A stretch of DNA of 64,000 nt from Bathynomus jamesi. Lineage: Eukaryota > Arthropoda > Malacostraca > Isopoda > Cirolanidae. A model generated the notes under the pieces. That model worked only from the letters and a program-made list of their open reading frames with translations, searched no databases and had not been told where the DNA came from. Positions 23,365 through 35,289 of this stretch are shown here, in pieces. How positions within the stretch are numbered: position 1 is the first letter of the stretch; the number at the start of each line of letters is the position of its first letter. Where the stretch lies: NCBI GenBank assembly GCA_023014485.1, contig JAJOZX010002715.1, positions 252,001-316,000 on the forward strand, written 5' to 3'. Position numbers and translations under genes: made by a program.

Positions 23365-24145
23365 GACAAAACTAGGTTTAAACAAGCAACGAATAAACAA
23401 ACAAAATCTACTACTACGACAATTGTACGAATTGCATTCAATTTCATACATTTCTTAATTATTGTAATTTTTATTTTGAAAAGTTTACACAGCTGTATAT
23501 ATAGTTTGTACTGCTCTATCGATTGATATAAGTGTTATTAATGTAGGATATGTGGTTGCTGTGCGGCCTTAAAAGTAAGATTTACCGCTGTAGCAAGTGC
23601 TTTGGTTGTCTGTCTGTCTGTCTGTGTATAAGATAGGCCTACCATAAATTTATAGCTTTTACGCTTGCAGACTAATTGTTTTATATAGGGCCTAATGAAT
23701 ATACTGTACAATTAGCCTATTATGCACATAACAGGTAGGCCTACTGTATGGGTTGGTATTAATTTTTTATCGATGTTGGAATTCATTAGTTGTTTTAAAC
23801 CGTCCACCTGTTACGCTGAACAATAATACTATTCTGATGACGAATTTATGAACCGAGGTCTTACACCAAGGTTCCCAATCAGGATGCCGCGAAATTCCAT
23901 TAAAATGACAAAAATAAGTAATTAAAAATTCAAAAGTTACTAAAGATATGCAAATTTCAAATGAAACAAAGTATTCGCGGTTTATTACGCGCGCATTAAG
24001 TAAACTGTACAGGTTTAGTTTGAAGTTACCGGTGTTAGGGGGTGGGGACTGGATGAAGAGTGGGTGCCGGCGTAAGAACAGATAGCACTGGGGTGACTTG
24101 AGAGTGACGGTGAGACAGAAAAGTTTGGGTACTGCCGCCTTAGAA

Positions 24146-24496
24146 CAGTGGTTCCCAACCTTTTCACCACAAAGGACCCCTTTTATTTTTATTTTTTTCC
24201 CACGGACCCCATGTTTTTGAAAGATTCCGTCTACCAAACAAACTGTTTTTATTAACTAATAATTAACTCGTTTTCTCATTTTTCACTATCAAATAAAGGA
24301 CATATAAGAGAGTATGCAATTAAAATACAGCCTATTAAATAAAGTATTAATAATTCCAGCCAAGAGCAAGGAAACTTGAAATTTTAGCCTAAGCACCCTT
24401 ATTGTGGGTAAATGTATGATTTCTATTGGAACCTCTCGAAATATTGAAAGCTCGCGGACCCCCAGGGGTCCGGGGACCCCAGGTTGGGAACCACTG
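24146..24496. mobile_element. hAT-type MITE (351 bp)
   Basis: The termini are inverted copies of CAGTGGTTCCCAACCT, the characteristic hAT/Charlie-like end. It is flanked by a perfect 8-bp duplication CCTTAGAA (24,138-24,145 and 24,497-24,504). The interior is AT-rich and non-coding. Mobilisation would require a hAT transposase in trans. Confidence 0.95.
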
Positions 24497-24504
24497 CCTT
24501 AGAA

Positions 24505-25775
24505 TATAATCCTACCGCGAACTGATTGTCTGCCTTAGGTTTCCCCATGCAATCTTTTGACTAAAGATATTTTTAGCGAGTGTAATTTTAATGCATAATA
24601 TGTTAGACTGATCGGTGAATTACTTCTAATAGGCCTTTTATAATTGTAACTAGTAGGAATACAAACTTATTCCTTCCAATTCTTAACTCATTATTTGTAT
24701 TGTAGTATATGTAAGGCTTAGGCCTGTAGTACTTAATCCATGGAGCCCTTAGCCTTTAATATGATAAACCACATTAACTCTTTGGGGTTTATGGTAGGCC
24801 TACGTGTTCTGTCTAGTTACACCCTATATTGGCATTCCAACAGGATTATTGCTCAGTGAGCTTTTCACCAACTTTGTTTTTTAAGGAGAGCTCTTTAAAT
24901 TCCAGTTGTATTGAGGACTGTTACTGAACCCATATAGCGAGGATCCATTGGGCGGACACTGGGATTAGAGATAGGTTTTATCGTGCTTATACTAAACTGC
25001 TCTGTTGCCCCAACGGCTGCCTGCTGAGCTATATTAATAAAGCGAGTAAAATTTCTTTGAGGGTCCCGTGAAGTAGGACAATACAAAACGTCTTAATTAA
25101 AGATACAAAATTGATTTCACTGTTAAACTTTCCTTCATTTACATCCGCGTTTAGATGTACGGTACAGTGGAAGCGGATTAGACTACGACCGCGGTACCAT
25201 CGAGTAGGCTTTGTGTACGGGTGTAACGGCATGTGTCGCGCACTGTAGTAGCCTAACTTTTCATTAGGGTATGAACCCCATTAAATAGAAAGGGGACAAA
25301 ACCTACTATAATGAGAAGGTAAATCGTATTCTTTAGGGCGCCTCATCTTCTTAGTCCTCCTCTCCTCCTCCCTAAAATTACGATTTCTTTATTTTCTTCC
25401 ACGATTAAATGACGTAACTTAATTTCGTGGAAGTGTCCTTTTAAAATGGCGTCGGATGTTTGTGCTGACATCATTTTCATTAATGATGACATACGTATGC
25501 CTCTTGGCCTTCACCTTCTTCAAATGAGAAAAGTTTCTCACGCGAGTATTGTCATCGTACTGTTAATTTCTTTCTACAAAGTTGAAGCTGTTGCCGCTTC
25601 TTAGCTAATAATAAAATGAATAATAAGACTTATTTGGGAAATCATGTTTATTTAAGCTCCACTCCAGCGTCACACTCAATTTTTATTAAATTCATTGTGA
25701 ATATTTTTAGAGAAAGTTAGCGTTAAATGGTAAAGGTACGACAAAAGATTTCACATTTTGGAAGTTTCGATTTTT

Positions 25776-25806
<31 letters not shown>

Positions 25807-26400
25807 AGGGTTCGAATTGTGTAATATCAGTATCCAGACATGTTGGACAATATACTGAAGAGGAATAATAATAATAATTACATTATTATTATTATATATA
25901 TATATAGGATGAATTTTACACTTAAACACGTGAAATGAATGAATGATTCAAACCCCAAGGCCTTTTGTGTACTCAACAGTACACCGCGTTAGGGAATGAC
26001 AAGGTGTAACGGTTTAATATACGAAAGACCTTGGAATAATTTTTTCTTTTCCCTTGTGAGTTTGCATTTTATATATATATATATATTAGTGGGGGGGATC
26101 GAAACATATAAAAAATCGAGTTTCTCCAATTCCAAAGTATGCACGTAGTTGGAAACGATGATCTCATCTTGTAAAAAAAAAAAAATGAGTATATACGACC
26201 CCCTTACACCTTCCATAGCATCCCCCCCATTTTACTCTCTCCACAGATATAAACCCCAAATGTGACAATCATGCATTATATTAAGTCTTATTAAGTAGAT
26301 TAGATTAATTTGGATAGATTATTTAGATAGAGTTTTAGATAGATTGAATAGATTACATAGATTAATTTAGATACATTAGATGAATTATATAAATTAGTCA
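24505..26400. other. Non-coding region with microsatellites
   Basis: No recognisable frame. It contains a (TC)n run at 25,779-25,805, (AAT)n and (TA)n runs near 25,866-25,905, (TA)n at 26,071-26,087 and GATT/TAGAT-rich sequence at 26,290-26,400. Confidence 0.6.
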
Positions 26401-26401
26401 C

Positions 26402-26719
26402 GTTTTTTGGTACTTTTGCATTATCCTCCCAACACTAATTTTTTTTTATAATGGAAGGAAAATAAAGTACGTTAGCAAAACACTTAATTTTTAATCGTGA
26501 AAAGGCATGAAAGCAGTAATAAATATTCTTAACCTAACCTAACTTGAAGCCGGCTAACGCCTGCGGCGGGCTGTTTTTAACCTAACCTAACCTAACCTAA
26601 CCTAACCTCAACACTAATTTTTTTTTATAATGGAAGGAAAATAAAGTACCATAACCAAACCAACATTATATAAAAAAAATTAGTGTTGAGAGGATAATGC
26701 AAAAGAACCCGTTTTTTTT
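26402..26719. mobile_element. MITE-like inverted repeat with internal TTAGG-type pentamers
   Basis: About 45-50 bp terminal inverted repeats: ACTTTTGCATTATCCTCC (26,412) matches the reverse complement of the 26,690-26,707 segment. A ~50-bp piece containing ATAATGGAAGGAAAATAAAG is duplicated directly (26,448 and 26,628). Between them lie CCTAA pentamers at 26,524-26,541 and 26,579-26,606, the arthropod telomere-type unit. Superfamily unknown. Confidence 0.65.
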
Positions 26720-26839
26720 GTTTAGTTTCAGTGTGTTTATGATTGAATGAGTTATGATTTAATTCCGAATGAGTTATATTAAATTCAGATTGAATAATTC
26801 AATTGCTAGAATTTAACAATTAGTTTCTTGTTATTAATC

Positions 26840-28870
26840 ATGGCGACAAGAAGCAAAATGCAAAATTCAACATTTGGTCACCCTGCGGAATTTCCATTCA
26901 ATGACTCCTTCAAAGGCTGACGTATTTAGGAATTATTTATTGGTAAGAAAACGAGAAGAACTGATTTCGAAAGGTTCTAGAACAGCAAAAGAATGTTACA
27001 GAATTGTCACTAAAGATGTGGAAGCCATTTGGGAGAAGTTTTCCTTTCCACATATAGGATTTGAAGGAATAGCTATAAAAGTTGAATGATTGATAGAATC
27101 TGCAGCAAAGCTAAATAAAGTACCATTAAAACAAAGAAACAACAGCTTTCAGCAGAAGGTGGAGACATTCGATGAAATGTTTGGTACTTGTACTTGTACT
27201 TGTACTTGTACTTGTTACGACAAAAAATCAGTCGAACGGATTGCAGATGTGATATTAGAGTTCCAATGATTGAGTGGGTCTTTTGTGGGGCAGAAACAAA
27301 GAAAAAACCAACTAGGACCAATCGACAGAGTAAAGACTTCAGCAAGAAAAAGGACTCACGATAGAGTTAAAGGATTAGAAAGAAGACCAAGATAAGCCTT
27401 AGATATGAATCGCCTCAACCAGCAAACCGGACCCTTTACATATTATGGAAGATGAGAGCATGGAAATTGATGATGACAGCGACGATATTGACTTTGTTCC
27501 GGATTTTGAGCTGAGAGAAAACCATCAGAACAGAATTATTTATGATAACTTAACAATAACAGCAGATAGATACCGTGTAAGTTACAGAGCTACTGCAGCT
27601 ATAGTAAATGCAGCTTTGAAGGATATGGGAATATTAGACTAAACCAATATGTTGGATAGGAAAAAAGTGGAGAGAGAAGAATACGTGGGTAAAAAGAACA
27701 TAATCAAAGTGAAATCAGAGAACACACAGATTGAAGGCATCGAATTTGATGGTAGAATCAAACTAAGACAAAGAAGGGAATGGAGTACGAAGAACATTAT
27801 GTAATAGTCAAAGAACCTGGTGATGTTTACATGGATCATATAGCTCTAGATAACGGAACTGCTTGTTGTATTGCAGATGAAATAATAACTTTTATAGTTG
27901 ATTCTAATAGCAAAGAATCCCTCAAAGCTTTGCTATGCGATGGCACCCCAGTGAACACTGGCAGGATTGGCGGAGTGCTAAAATTGATTGAATTATATTT
28001 GGACAGGCCGGTACAATGGCCGATTTGCCTTTTGCATGCAAACGAACTGCCCTTCAGGCACGTATTTGAAGCAATTGATGGAAAAACTTCGGGACCAAAC
28101 ACCTTCAAAGGTTCTCTTGGAAATAAACTCCGAGAGGATTTGACCAAACTAGATATAGTTGATTATATACCCCTGTAGAGGGCAACATCAAAGAAGTTTC
28201 GGCAGATATTGTTAAAAGTTTCAGCAGTGACCAAAAATATATGTATGAAATGTGCATTAGCATACAATCTTTACGCATCTCACAAGCGTTAGCCACCAGA
28301 TCCCCAGGTGCCCTCCATCATGCAAGATGGCTAACACGAGCAAACAGGATCCTGCGCTTATGTCTCTACACGGAATCCAGACAAAAACATCCAAGACCTA
28401 GTAAAAATTATAATGCTGGTTTACGCTCCAGGCTGGTTTTGGATAAAGTCTCATCCAAAGGCAAATGAGGGAGCATCTAATTTTTGGTATATCATGCACT
28501 TGCTTAAAGGCTTAGATAAAAAGCATCGGATGATTATGGAGCGTGTCCTCAGAACTTTGAAACAGACGATTATACTAACATGATCGACTGGGACAACGAA
28601 ACCATCACCCCTCCACCTATTTTACAGAATTTGACAAATAATGATCTTAAAGTTCGAAATGAACCACTTCAGCTTATTCCTTTTCCCTGTCACAGCCAGG
28701 GAGTAGAACATGCTGTAAATGTGGTAACAGAAGCATCACAAGATAGAAATGGTTACGAAAACACAAATTTATTTTGAATGTACTGGAGTCGAGAAAAAAG
28801 CTACCTGTGTTCCAATGGAAAGGCCAGTGGTGTCAGTAATTTACGATTTTAAATTTCTTAAGGTGAATAT
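26840..28870 (+). pseudogene. Decayed copy of a multicopy arthropod gene (transposon-type)
   Basis: Starts at ATG 26,840 (MATRSKMQNSTF). Scattered phases then include YLLVRKREELISKG (26,940), an acidic block MEIDDDSDDIDFVPDF (27,458), YRATAAIVNAALKDMG (27,590), a well-preserved 133-codon stretch at 27,780-28,178 (EHYVIVKEPGD, LLCDGTPVNTGRIGG, WPICLLHANELPFRH), SPGALHHARWLTRANR (28,300), FWIKSHPKANEG (28,440) and FPCHSQGVEHAVNVVTEAS (28,680). I recognise this layout as a family repeated in arthropod genomes without an agreed function. A DDE-like nuclease would fit but I cannot assign a superfamily. A (GTACTT)n hexamer interrupts it at 27,184-27,215. Confidence 0.65.
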
Positions 28871-28939
28871 TTTGATTTTAGTATGCTTCAATTGATTCTT
28901 TAAGTAATATATGAAGAAAGATTTTTTATTATATATATA

Positions 28940-30070
28940 TACTAGCTGAGGTACCCGGCGTTGCCCGGGATAAATTTCACATTGCTGTTGCATATCGTTC
29001 ACGATCAACTTCAAGGCGTGATTGTCTTTCTTGGGGTGTTTCTCTTGCTCTGGTAGCTGCTACACTTTCTCGGACAGCTTCAAGACGTGATTGTCTTTCT
29101 TCGAGGTTTTCTCTTGCTCTGTCGGTTGCATGTCGTTCACGGTTAACTTCAAGGCGTGATTGTCTTTCTTGTGAGCTTTCCTGCTTCCGGGCTTCTTTAT
29201 TTTTTCTGGCTGCTGATGTAGATCTGCCCAAACTTGCCCGTTTCTTTGGTGGCATGGTAAAGCTGTTGGGATTTTCAAAAACTGCAAAAAAACATTGCCA
29301 CTTTAACTTCCTGTAACTATTCGCACAAACAGACAGGCTGACCGACTCTGTGTTGACATTCTTCATCCTATAAGAGGTTCCCGTGCCAAATTTGGTAGCT
29401 CTAGGTCAAACGGTTTGAAGTCGTCCTAAAAAATAATTATATTGAAGCTCAAGATTTTCATGACTATTCTTTTCTATAGTTTTATTGACCAAATAAATAA
29501 TTAGTCATGAAAATGTTGATTCAGAACTCATGACACAATGTGAAGCTCAAAATTTTCACGGCTGCGTTCTTTTCTGTAGTTTAATCGCGGTGCTGGGGCC
29601 TTCGGGCCCAGTAATTTTAATTATTTAATTTATTAACATTCTTCATCCCATAAGAGGTTCCCGTGCCAAATTTGGTAGCTCTAGGTCAGACGGTTTGCGC
29701 TTGTGAGGTACCCGGCATTGCCCGGGTTAATTGAATGTCTGGTTAGGTCAACTGAATGCCCCCCAAAACCCCCTCACCCCCTTTGTGCAACTTGGGGGCT
29801 AACCCCCTCCCTCATTACCCCGACCCCTCCCCATTACCATCTCCCAATTACTGTCGGTTCAATTATTTGGTCAATAAAACTATAGAAAAGAACAGTCATG
29901 AAAATCTTGAGCTTCACATTGCCGCCCGTAATACAAACAGACAGGCTGACCGACTCTGTGGTGACATTCTTCATCTCATAAGAGGTCCCCGTGCCAGATT
30001 TGGTAGCTCTAGGTCAAACGGTTTGCGCTTGCATAAAGGACAGACAGACGGAAATATATAATAGATACAG
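28940..30070. mobile_element. Helitron-like repeat cluster (candidate)
   Basis: Opens with ACTAGCTGAGGTACCCGGCG, whose GAGGTACCCGGCRTTGCCCG core recurs at 29,705. A block CATTCTTCATC..ATAAGAGGT..CCGTGCC..ATTTGGTAGCTCTAGGTCA..CGGTTTG occurs three times in direct orientation (29,357, 29,637, 29,967). The last copy ends in GGACAGACAGACGGAAATAT. This looks like overlapping copies of one element type. The Helitron call rests on the encoded protein at 28,977-29,366, because I could not fix a CTAG end with hairpin. Confidence 0.45.
28977..29366 (-). pseudogene. Repeat-rich N-terminal fragment of a Helitron-type ORF
   Basis: Within the frame, a Met begins MPPKKRASLGRSTSAARKN, followed by three ~23-residue repeats starting ERQSRLE and containing ARE.. 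motifs, strongly basic and acidic. Such Arg/Glu-rich repeats precede the Rep/helicase part of many arthropod Helitron proteins. The helicase itself is absent, so function is lost. Confidence in the repeats is high, in the family moderate. Confidence 0.5.
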
Positions 30071-30305
30071 TATATTATAACTTACTTTAACTTTACTAAT
30101 ATCATTATTTACTTTAATCTGTCATTTATCAGTTTTTTTTATTCAAAGAATTGGTTTGAATTTCATTTCAATTTAAAAAAGGGAGGGATATGCAACGGGT
30201 AGGGGGGGGGGCGCATAGCGGTGTAATTACAGTATGTTGTTTAGGGGCCCAAAGGAAACTCCGAGCAGTGTGTAGAATAAGAATAAAAAATTTCGACCCT
30301 CCCCC

Positions 30306-30307
<2 letters not shown>

Positions 30308-30346
<39 letters not shown>
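30308..30346. repeat. (TA)n microsatellite
   Basis: About 19 TA units, followed by poly-T tracts at 30,389-30,400 and 30,522-30,536. The interval 30,070-30,690 otherwise holds nothing recognisable. Confidence 0.95.
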
Positions 30347-30352
<6 letters not shown>

Positions 30353-30824
30353 TCATTAATGTAAATCACTTAGTTTTAAAGTTTAAACTTTTTTTTTTTC
30401 TTACGGTGGGATGTTATGAAGCAAAAAGCCCTTTTTTTTTAATATAAAGGCTTACAAAATTGATAAAAAAAATTAGGTGCATATTAAGCAAATGATCTAA
30501 AATATATTTACTTTAAGAATCTTTTTTTTTTTTTTTAAGAATAATTTCTAAAATTATAATATAAGCGAGACAGTGAAGCATTTAATCATTTTCTTCTGAT
30601 ATAATTCAGAGTTTGCGCAGTTACAAATGAAAGGAAATCTATTATTATGCTAGAATGATGGTCAATTGGAACTCGCATGATCTTCAGTCTTATTCCTTTA
30701 TTCAATTATTGATTACACAATCCAAACCAACATGGATTCAGGGCTGAAAGAGTGCCTATCACAGTTGCTTGATCATCAAGAAAAGATAGGCCTACTGGAA
30801 GCATCGTGTCAAAGTCAGAATATA

Positions 30825-32177
30825 CGAGGGGCCGAGGGCCACTCACTATATTTTGCCCCATCTTTTTTTTTTCTTTCCAAGTTTCCTTGTAAGTTCTAGA
30901 AATTTTGTACACAAGTAGTTACGTACCTTTTCTTACAAGTTTTTATTTTTCCACTTGGTCTCCATCCTTTTCTACGGCTTTACCTCGAAACAAGGGCCTT
31001 TATTCCTTGCTGCTAAAAGTCCGCTGGAGCAACCTATTAACCTCCTCAACAACCTCATCGTCACTGAAACTTTCTTCCACGAATAGCATCCTTCACTGGC
31101 CCAAACAAATGGAAGTCTGAAGTTGCCAGATCCGGGCTGTATGGAGGGTTGGGTAACATAGTCAAGCGCATTTTTGTGATGGCCTCTCTCGTTTGCACAC
31201 TGTTGTGTGGTGTTGCATTATCGTGCAAAAGAAGGGCGTCTTCCAGTTTTTTTCTCCGGTCGAACTCGTTTTATACGTCTCTAAGAGTCTCTGTAGGGTA
31301 GCAATATATGCCTCCGAGTTGATTGATTGTCCTTTCTTCATAATGTCCACCAGAATCACCCCTCTCATGTCCCAGAAGATAGTAGCCATAACCTTTCCTG
31401 CGGAAGGAGCCATTTTTAACTTTTTCTTGCGTGAGGAGTCTGCGTGATGCCACTCCATGGATAGGCGTTTTGTTTCAGGTTCAAAGTGGTGTACCCAAGT
31501 CTCATCCCCAGTCACAATTCGTGAAAGGGAAGTCATCCCCTTCTGTCTCGTATCGAACCAACGATTCTGAAGCAATTTGTTTTCTTTGGACTTTGTGATC
31601 TCCAGTCAGTTCGCGAGGAACAAACCGTGAACACACTTTTGAGTATCCCAGTTGCTGAATTATCGTATTCACACTTTCTTCACTAATTTCTAGCTCCTTG
31701 TATGTGACGCGCCGATTTGATCGAATAATGCTGTTAGCACGTTGCAGTGTGGGAGGTCACAGTCGATGCCGGGCAACCGCTGCGTGGCTCATCGAGGCTG
31801 GCTCTCCCTCTCTTCGATGATCTCTCACGTTTAGACCAGCGTCCAACTGTGCTTCGATCAACATCTCCGTAAACGTTTTGTAGACGTTTGTGAATATTTC
31901 CAACCGTTTCCTTCTCTGCGGTTAAGAACTCGATAACAGCTCTCTGTTTACGACGCACATCACTGTCAGATGCCATTTTCGAAACTGCGTTAACCATCGG
32001 TTTTATACAAGGGCGTTTAAAAGCGGTTTTATAGAAGGAGGGGAGGTTCAAACTGGAAAAATCCGGTTATGTGAAGCGCAGAAAGTTCAAACTTACGGCC
32101 CAAAAGACATTTCAGCCCCATGGCCTATTATTTAGCTAAGAAAAAAGGGTGGGGCAAAATATATTGAGTGCCCCTAG
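30825..32177 (-). mobile_element. DD34D mariner element
   Basis: 1,353 bp between TA dinucleotides (30,823-30,824 and 32,178-32,179). Inverted ends share AGGGGC and ACTCA.TATATTTTGCCCCA, with a 7-bp insertion in the left end. It encodes a transposase on the minus strand and is inserted in a LINE. Confidence 0.9.
30895..31976 (-). pseudogene. mariner transposase (frameshifted)
   Basis: The probable start is ATG 31,976 (MASDSDVRRKQRAVIEF); longer upstream frames are in the terminal region. It has an N-terminal paired-type helix-turn-helix (NIHKRLQNVYGD, VDRSTVGRW), then GDETWVHHFEPETKR (first Asp) at about 31,510. The second Asp, HDNATPH, is in a shifted phase at about 31,215, and SPDLATSDFHLF (third Asp) at about 31,120. 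Thirty-four residues separate the second and third Asp, giving DD34D. Frameshifts near 31,240 and about 31,600 inactivate it. The enzyme excises and reinserts the element at TA. Confidence 0.88.
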
Positions 32178-32958
32178 TAGTTATATATTGATTTTACTAA
32201 AGCATTTGATAAATGTGATCGTGTGATTACAGCACACAAACTTAAAGAAAGTGCGAATTACTGGAAAGTTTGGACGATTTATATTTAATTTTCTGACCCA
32301 AAGAACGCAAAAAAGTAAATAGAGTTAAATCTGAAGTCTTAGAAGTCACCAGTTCTGTCACACAAGGCACAATGTAATATTTAATATAAATAGCAAGCAG
32401 CTAATAGACACAGTCAGATATTAAAGACTGTGTCGTATCGTTCTTCGTAGACGACACAGATATGCGAGAAATTTCAAATGGTGACAAAAAAAATTGTAAA
32501 ATGACAGCGAATTATTATTGATTTGAGCGGAAGCCAAAAATGTGAAATTCAACGAGCAAAAATTTCAGCTCTTAAAATATGGTAATTCGAAGGAGCTGCA
32601 GCATAAAGGGTACAAAACATTAAAACAAACGGATAACACCAAACCTACAAATCGGGAATTTTGGAGTAATAATGTCATCGGATGCAGAATTCAGAGAACA
32701 CTACCATTAAAATTACAACATTGAGAAAAATAATAGTTTATCTGGAGGAGCTTCCATATAACAGAAAAGCAAACATGAGGATAAAAAGTGTGAATGAGTT
32801 TAGTCCTACAAATAATTGTATTGCTCAGTACTCGCAAGCCCATACAGAAAAAAAAAAAGACATTCTAAACAGAAGCCAAATAAGAGACACGTCTTAGATG
32901 GAGGGAACGAAAGATGGAGAGAGCTGGTCACTATTATGCTATATACTATTGAGCTAAA

Positions 32959-32959
<1 letters not shown>

Positions 32960-33019
<60 letters not shown>
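32960..33019. repeat. (GT)30 microsatellite
   Basis: An uninterrupted dinucleotide array. The Cys/Val repeat frames it creates are not genes. Confidence 0.97.
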
Positions 33020-33022
<3 letters not shown>

Positions 33023-33789
33023 GCTTTCTTCGGAACCGTGCACAGACTAAACGGCACATCAGAAAATTCTGCAACTACCACCAACTGATAGCCCATGAGC
33101 TGCTGATGTGCTCTGTCAAGTTTCCTGGTCCTAGGTCACTCGGCGGCCGAGCACGAGCTATTTAATGTCTATTACAAGTGAATGTAAGTACTGTACTTCG
33201 AAAATGACGAGCAAAAATGCATAATAAACAGTTTGGTAGTCCCGATAATACGTAGTACAGAGGGGTGGGGGTAATGGCGTTTTTTACTTTTGTCGCTTAG
33301 CCACTTCTTCCTATGAGGGCCTCATATAATATAATTTTAAATCTACAACCAATAAAAAATACATGAAAAAATGAAAAAAAAATTATTTATTATCCATTCA
33401 ATTTTAAACCGTATCAGAATATAGAGCTAGCTGTGACATATACTGCTACATATACTGCTTCCTGCCCGGAGGGCGATAGCGAGCTACCGCTTGTAATCTC
33501 TAAAACTTTACTCCCTGAAAAGAGAACGCGAGTGATACAATATATACATATAGAAAATACAAGAGGAATATGTCAAACTTTAGAAATTAAATAAGAACAA
33601 TGGAATGAGAGAACAGGTTGATTCCGTACTATCCCAGCTGACGTGAGACGGGGGAATAAGAGGCCTGAAACTATAACGTTGCCGAGAGAACTGAAGAATC
33701 TTCAGAACACCGAAATACCTTCAAAAGCAAACTCGACAGGTTCTCGAATGGGGTACAGTCCCTAGCAGGCCACGCGTAGATGGCTGAGG

Positions 33790-35285
33790 GTAGGATGAGA
33801 GTTGAAAGCAACTCTCGTCAAACTCCCGAATGAGACGGGATGCTGTAAAGCGGTCGAACACAGGTCGACCCTGAACAGTGAAGTAGATGAAAGATTGAAA
33901 ATACTGATTAACACTTTCGTTAGAGTTAGACAGAAAAGGAGTGAGAATGTGTCGAAAGTAGGGTACTGCGTGCTCTGCTTAAAGGAGGCATGCAGAGAGA
34001 GTTCAGGCATGCAGAGAGAGTTCAGAAGAGCGGTGTCCGTTACAATAGCGATAGTAAGTTGGGAAGTGAGGCAACATTGCGGCGAAGAGAGAGGGATTGA
34101 AGACGGTCATTAAGAGTGGGAGAACTGATGAGACGAAAAGCCTCTCATTCCACTTGGTCAAGTAGAACTGTGTGGGTTGAGCCACCCCACACATGAGAAG
34201 CGTACTCCATACAGGGGCGGACAAGACCCGTGTACAAAAACATCAACGGAGTGGAAGTGAAGAAACTGCGGAGCCGGTATAGCAAACATGACGACCTCTT
34301 AGAAAGGGATTATATGTGGACTTTGCAAGAAAGATCACAAGAAAAGGAAACAGTGTTACGAGAAGAGGAAGGAAGTGTGTATTGTTGAAGGTAAGGGAAT
34401 AGTAGTGTGGAAGATTGTGACTATTAGACAGATGAAGGAACAGAGTTTTTGAGGCAATGAAAGCCACAAGGTTCTCTGATCCAATCAAAGAGAGCAGAAA
34501 GATTAGAGGTCAGGTGCACCATAGCCATCCCACGCAGAGCATGGAGTGACTTGAGAAGGACGCTTTGTGAAGTGGGTGGAGAAGTGAAGGGTGGAATCAT
34601 CAGCATAGGAGTGAATAGGACAGAAGTGCAGTTTAATAGTATTGACAAATAAAAGGAAAATAGTGGGTGACAGAGAGAGCCCTGAGGAACACCACTGTTA
34701 ATAGCTTTAGGAGAAGAATAGTGGCTATATGTAACCGTAGGTATAGATCGGCCAGAAAGGAAATCAGAGATGAAGGCACAGATAGGAGGACAGTTAGGAG
34801 GACAGAACCGAAGGAGGGCAGTTTGGAAATTAAAAATTTGTGCCAGACTATATCAAAAGTTTTTGATATGTCTATCGCAACAACAGAAGTTTCACCGAAA
34901 TCCCGAAAGGAAGATAACCAAGAGTTAGAGATGTGCAAGAAGATCGCAGTGGAGCGTCCCTTGCGGAACCCATACAAAAAGATTGTGAGAAGAGAAGTGT
35001 TTAAGAATTTTCCTATTAAGGATAAATTCAAGACCTTTTAGAAAGACAAGAAATCAAATCAATTAGACGATAGTTGGAGAATTTAGAGCGGTCACTCTTC
35101 TTTGGGACAGGCTGAATGAAAGCGAACTTCCAGTAGGAAGGAAAAGTATCAGATGAAAGACAAAGACGAAAGAGTTTACCCAGGCAGGATGTCAGCACTG
35201 AAACAGTTCTTGAAAAGAACGGGAGGAACCCCATGAGAACCATACGATGAGGCGACATTCCACACATGCGGAAAGGTTAATAGAC
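33790..35285 (-). pseudogene. Minus-strand LINE, RT and C-terminus, decayed
   Basis: The minus-strand order is SYWKFAFIQPVPKK and KFSNYRLIDLISCLSK (35,100), YGFRKGRSTAIF (34,975), VVAIDISKTFDIVWH (34,880, first Asp), VPQGS-like region (34,680), SYADD equivalent (34,600, out of phase) and a C-terminal region with YRYCNGHRSSELS (34,030). Multiple frameshifts are present. The left end abuts the plus-strand LINE at 33,790, so two LINEs lie tail to tail. Confidence 0.78.
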
Positions 35286-35289
35286 ATAA

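Larger units (their letters stand above)
21140..23590. mobile_element. Foldback (long inverted repeat) element interrupted by a LINE
   Basis: The left arm 21,140-21,209 continues at 23,051 and runs to about 23,285; its inverted partner is about 23,295-23,590. Matching landmarks are GGTAAATCTT (21,144 region; inverted at about 23,575), ATATCAATC and CGATAGAGCAG (23,049; inverted at 23,513) and AACTTTTCA. Removing the LINE at 21,210-23,041 restores an almost symmetrical structure of about 610 bp. It has no coding capacity, so it is probably mobilised in trans. Outer ends are approximate and no target duplication is clear. Confidence 0.8.
30690..33790 (+). pseudogene. LINE reverse transcriptase fragment split by a mariner
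   Basis: The left part reads NQHGFRAER and then a frame leading to the mariner at 30,825. The right part resumes with YIDFTKAFDKCD at 32,182, so the first catalytic Asp follows the insertion immediately. Later blocks are degraded (VDDT near 32,448, MKFNEQKFQLLKYGNS at 32,542, RSFHITEKQT at 32,745). A (GT)n run at 32,960-33,019 has grown within it. LPRELKNLQ at 33,690 is a typical LINE ORF C-terminus. 33,165-33,590 contains no clear motif and may be another insertion. Confidence 0.7.

Noticed and set aside
26524..26606. Telomere
   Set aside because: Pentamers are few and lie inside an inverted-repeat element within interstitial DNA.
32816..33165. Cys/Val- and Thr/His-repeat proteins
   Set aside because: Translations of a (GT)n microsatellite on both strands.
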